This document shows, one piece after another, positions 1-64,000 of a DNA stretch of 64,000 nt. The notes beneath the pieces were generated by a model. It was not told the DNA's origin and did no database searches. It saw nothing but the letters and a program-made list of their open reading frames with translations. Numbering within the stretch: position 1 is the stretch's first letter; each line of letters begins with the position of its first letter. Made by a program: the position numbers and the translations under genes. This stretch comes from Acanthornis magna (taxonomy: Eukaryota; Chordata; Aves; Passeriformes; Acanthizidae), in NCBI GenBank assembly GCA_036785705.1, contig JAWUZG010000357.1:713821-777820 (forward strand), read 5' to 3'.

Positions 1-989
1 GGAGATTTTGGGGGATTTGGGGTGAATTTGGGGTGGTTTTGGGGGGGGTTTAGGGGGATTTGGGGGCTCCCAGCCCATGCAGTTCCTGCACGGCTCCTTC
101 TCTGAGCTGACTCTGCTTATCCTCTTCGAGCCCAACCAGACCTGGCTGGGGTCAGTTTGGGATTTAGGGAGTTTTTGGGGAGATTTGGGGTGGATTTGGG
201 AAGATTTGGGGTGGATTTGGAAAGATTTGGGGAGATTTGGGGTGATTCTGGGGGGTTTTGGGGGGTGTTTAGGGAGATTTGGGGGCTCCCAGCCCATGCA
301 GTTCCTGCATAGTTACTGTGAGCTCACACTGCTCATCCTCTTCGAGCCCAACCAGACCTGGCCGGGGTCAGTTTGGGGTTTTTGGGGGATTTGGGGAGAT
401 TTTGGGAGGATTCGGGAAGATTTGGTGAGATTTGGGGTGATTTTGGGGAGATTTGGTGTGGTTTTGGGGGGATTTGGGAAGATTTGGGGTGGTTTTGGGA
501 AGATTTGGGGTGGTTTGGGATGGTTTGGGAGGGATTTGAGGTGTTTTTAGGAAGATTTGGGGTGGTTTTGGGGGATTTGGAGGCTCCCAGCCCATGCAGT
601 TCCTACACGGCTCCTCCTCTGAGCTGACTCTGCTCATCCTCCTCGAGCCCAACCAGACCTGGCCGGGGTCAGTTTGGGATTTTTGGGGGATTTGGGGAGA
701 TTTTGGGGGATTTGGGGTGAATTTGGGGCGGTTTTGGGGGGTGTTTAGGGGGATTTGGGGGCTCCCAGCCCATGCAGTTCCTGCATGGCTCCTCCTCTGA
801 GCTGACTCTGCTTATCCTCTTCGAGCCCAACCAGACCTGGCTGGGGTCAGTTTGGGATTTAGGGAGTTTTGGGGAGATTTGGGGTGGATTTGGGAAGATT
901 TGGGGTGGATTTGGAAAGATTTGGGGAGATTTGGGGTGATTCTGGGGGGTTTTGGGGGGTGTTTAGGGGGATTTGGGGGCTCCCAGCCC

Positions 990-61492
<60,503 letters not shown>

Positions 61493-64000
61493 GTACGGCC
61501 GGGGGCTTGGAACTGGGGATTTGGGGTGGGGCTGGGTGAAATTTGGGGAGTTCGGGTGAAATTTGGGGAGTTTGGGTGAAATTTGATGAGTTTGGGGTGA
61601 AATTTGGGGACTTTGGGTGAAATTTGGGGAGTTTGGGTGGGGTTGGGTGAAATTTGGGGAGTTTGGGTGAAATTTGATGAGTTTGGGTGAAATTTGGGGA
61701 CTTTGGGTGAAATTTGGGGAGTTTGGGTGGGGTTGGGTGAAATTTGGGGAGTTTGGGTGAAATTTGATGAGTCTGGGTGAAATTTGGGGAGTTTGGGTGA
61801 AATTTGATGAGTTTGGGTGGGGTTGGGTGAAATTTGATGAGTTTGGGTGAAATTTGGGGAGTTTGGGTGAAATTTGGGGAGTTTGGGTGAGTTGCGTGAA
61901 ATTTGGGGAGTTTGGTGGGGTTGGGTGAAATTTGATGAGTCTGGGTGAAATTTGATGAGTTTGGGTGAAATTTGATGAGTTTGGGTGAAATTTGGGGAGT
62001 TTGGGTGAAATTTGATGAGTCTGGGTGAAATTTGATGAGTTTGGGTGAAATTTGATGAGTTTGGGTGAAATTTGGGGAGTTTGGGTGAAATTTGGGGAGT
62101 TTGGGTGAGTTGCGTGAAATTTGGGGAGTTTGGGTGAAATTTAGGGAGTTTGGGTGGGGTTGGGTGAAATTTGGGGAGTTTGGGTGAAATTTGATGAGTC
62201 TGGGTGAAATTTGGGGAGTTTGGGTGAAATTTAGGGAGTTTGGGTGAAATTTGGGGAGTTCGGGTGAAATTTGGGGATTTGGGGTGGGGTTGGGTGAAAT
62301 TTGATGAGTCTGGGTGAAATTTGGGGAGTTTGGGTGAAATTTGGGGACTTTGGGTGAAATTTGGGGAGTCTGGGTGAAATTTAGGGAGTTTGGGTGAAAT
62401 TTGGGGAGTTTGGGTGAGTTGCGTGAAATTTGGGGAGTTTGGGTGAAATTTAGGGAGTTTGGGCGGGGTTGGGTGAAATTTGGGGAGTTTGGGTGAAATT
62501 TGATGAGTCTGGGTGAAATTTGGGGAGTTTGGGTGAAATTTGGGGAGTTTGGGTGAAATTTGATGAGTTTGGGTGAAATTTGGGGAGTTTGGGTGAAATT
62601 TGGTGAGTCTGGGTGAAATTTGGGGAGTCTGGGTGAAATTTGATGAGTTTGGGTGAAATTTGGGGAGTTTGGGTGAAATTTGATGAGTTTGGGTGAAATT
62701 TAGGGAGTTTGGGCGGGGTTGGGTGAAATTTGGGGAGTTTGGGTGAAATTTGGGGAGTCTGGATGGGGTTGGGTGAAATTTGGGAGTTTGGGTGAAATTT
62801 AGGGAGTTTGGGTGAAATTTGATGAGTTTGGGTGGGGTTGGGTGAAATTTGATGAATTTGGGTGAAATTTGGGGAGTTCGGGTGAGTTGCGTGAAATTTG
62901 GGGAGTCTGGGTGGGGTTGGGTGAAATTTGGGGAGTTTGGGTGAAATTTGGGGAGTTTGGGTGAAATTTGATGAGTTTGGGTGAGTTGCGTGAAATTTGG
63001 GGAGTTTGGGTGAAATTTGATGAGTTTGGGTGAAATTTGATGAGTTTGGGTGAAATTTGGTGAGGAGTTTGGGTGAAATTTGATGAGTTTGGGTGAAATT
63101 TGGTGAGGAGTTTGGGTGAAATTTGGGGAGTTTGGGTGAAATTTGATGAGTTTGGGTGAAATTTGATGAATTTGGGTTAAATTTGGGGAGTTTGGGTGAA
63201 ATTTGATGAGTTTGGGTTAAATTTGGGGAGTTTGGGTGAAATTTGATGAGTTTGGGTGAAATTTGATGAGTTTGGGTGAAATTTGATGAGTCTGGGTGAA
63301 ATTTGATGAGTTTGGGTGAAATTGGGGAGTTTGGGTGAAATTTGGGGAGTTTGGGTGAAATTGATGAGTTTGGGTGAAATTTGATGAGTTTGGGTGAAAT
63401 TTGGGGAGTTTGGGTGAAATTTGATGAGTTTGGGTGAAATTTGGGGAGTTTGGGTGAAATTTGGGGAGTTTGGGTGAATTTGATGAGTTTGGGTGAAATT
63501 TGGGGAGTTTGGGTGAAATTTGGGGAGTTTGGGTGAATTTGATGAGTTTGGGTGAATTTGATGAGTTTGGTGAAATTTGGGGAGTTTGGGTGAAATTTGA
63601 TGAGTTTGGGTGAAATTTGGGGAGTTTGGGTGAATTTGGGGAGTTTGGGTGAATTTGATGAGTTTGGGTGAAATTTGGGGAGTTTGGGTGAATTTGATGA
63701 GTTTGGGTGAATTTGGGAGTTTGGGTGAATTTGATGAGTTTGGGTGAATTTGGTGAGTCTGGGTGAAATTGGGGAGTTTGGGTGAAATTTGATGAGTTTG
63801 GGTGAAATTTGGGGAGTTGGGTGAAATTTGGGGAGTTTGGGTGAAATTTAGGGAGTTTGGGTGAAATTGATGAGTTTGGGTGGGGTTGGTTGAATTTGGG
63901 GAGTTTGGGTGAAATTTGGGGAGTTTGGTGAAATTTGATGAGTCTGGGTGAAATTTGATGAGTTTGGGTGAAATTTGGGGAGTTTGGGTGAAATTTGGGG
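61493..64000 (+). repeat. 20-bp GGGTGAAATTTGGGGAGTTT minisatellite
   Basis: At least 2.5 kb, open at the right edge. Two main unit types, GGGTGAAATTTGGGGAGTTT and GGGTGAAATTTGATGAGTTT, are interleaved irregularly, with rarer GGGTGGGGTTGGGTGAAATT and GAGTTGCGTGAAATTTGG inserts and CTG-for-TTG variants (GAGTCTGGG). No exon-edge copies in the visible part. Confidence 0.95.

Overview
The window is an internal slice of one vertebrate gene, read on the plus strand: CPSF1, which encodes the 160 kDa subunit of the cleavage and polyadenylation specificity factor. I recovered 27 consecutive coding exons (called w1 to w27 here; these are not official exon numbers). Joined, they give about 1,070 residues that follow the vertebrate CPSF1 protein in order, from near human residue 207 to near residue 1237. 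About 205 N-terminal residues lie upstream of base 1 and about 200 C-terminal residues lie beyond base 64000. Exon phases agree at every junction except w11/w12, where one surplus C in a nine-C run breaks the frame. No second gene, RNA gene or recognisable transposon was seen.

About 3.2 kb (5%) is coding. Nearly all the rest is tandem repeats filling the introns. I recall the human gene as roughly 16 kb in total, so these introns are greatly expanded. GC-rich exons, strand-asymmetric minisatellites and a conserved vertebrate protein suggest a bird, probably a small GC-rich microchromosome. Clade is inferred and species cannot be told.

Layout: 1-6447 holds w1 (nine copies) to w4, with CATCCT-type and CCCTGT repeats. 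6448-15126 holds w5 to w12. 15127-22311 holds w13 to w16 in GTCCCCAAT and TTTTTCCC arrays. 22312-28381 is one intron with 4.7 kb of CATTC pentamer satellite. 28382-35535 holds w17 to w19 and a 1.7 kb GGGAAATCCC array. 35536-44531 holds w20 and w21. 44532-52679 holds w22 to w25 in CACCTG-rich and CTGTCCCC arrays. 52680-61492 holds w26 and w27. 61493-64000 is a 20-bp minisatellite.

The outstanding property is that exon edges are part of the repeats. At most junctions the last 20-60 bases of an exon with its splice donor, or the acceptor with the first 20-65 bases of the next exon, have been copied from 1 to 24 times into the neighbouring intron, roughly 200 copies by eye. In every intron that has both kinds, donor-edge copies fill the upstream part and acceptor-edge copies the downstream part, never mixed. 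Several arrays carry higher-order repeats (about 694, 454, 296, 492, 975 and 384 bp), which implies recent unequal exchange or, less happily, assembly error. Other points are a possible return of array variants into exon w25, complementary repeats flanking exons, and arrays dense in kappa-B-like and TEAD-like words.
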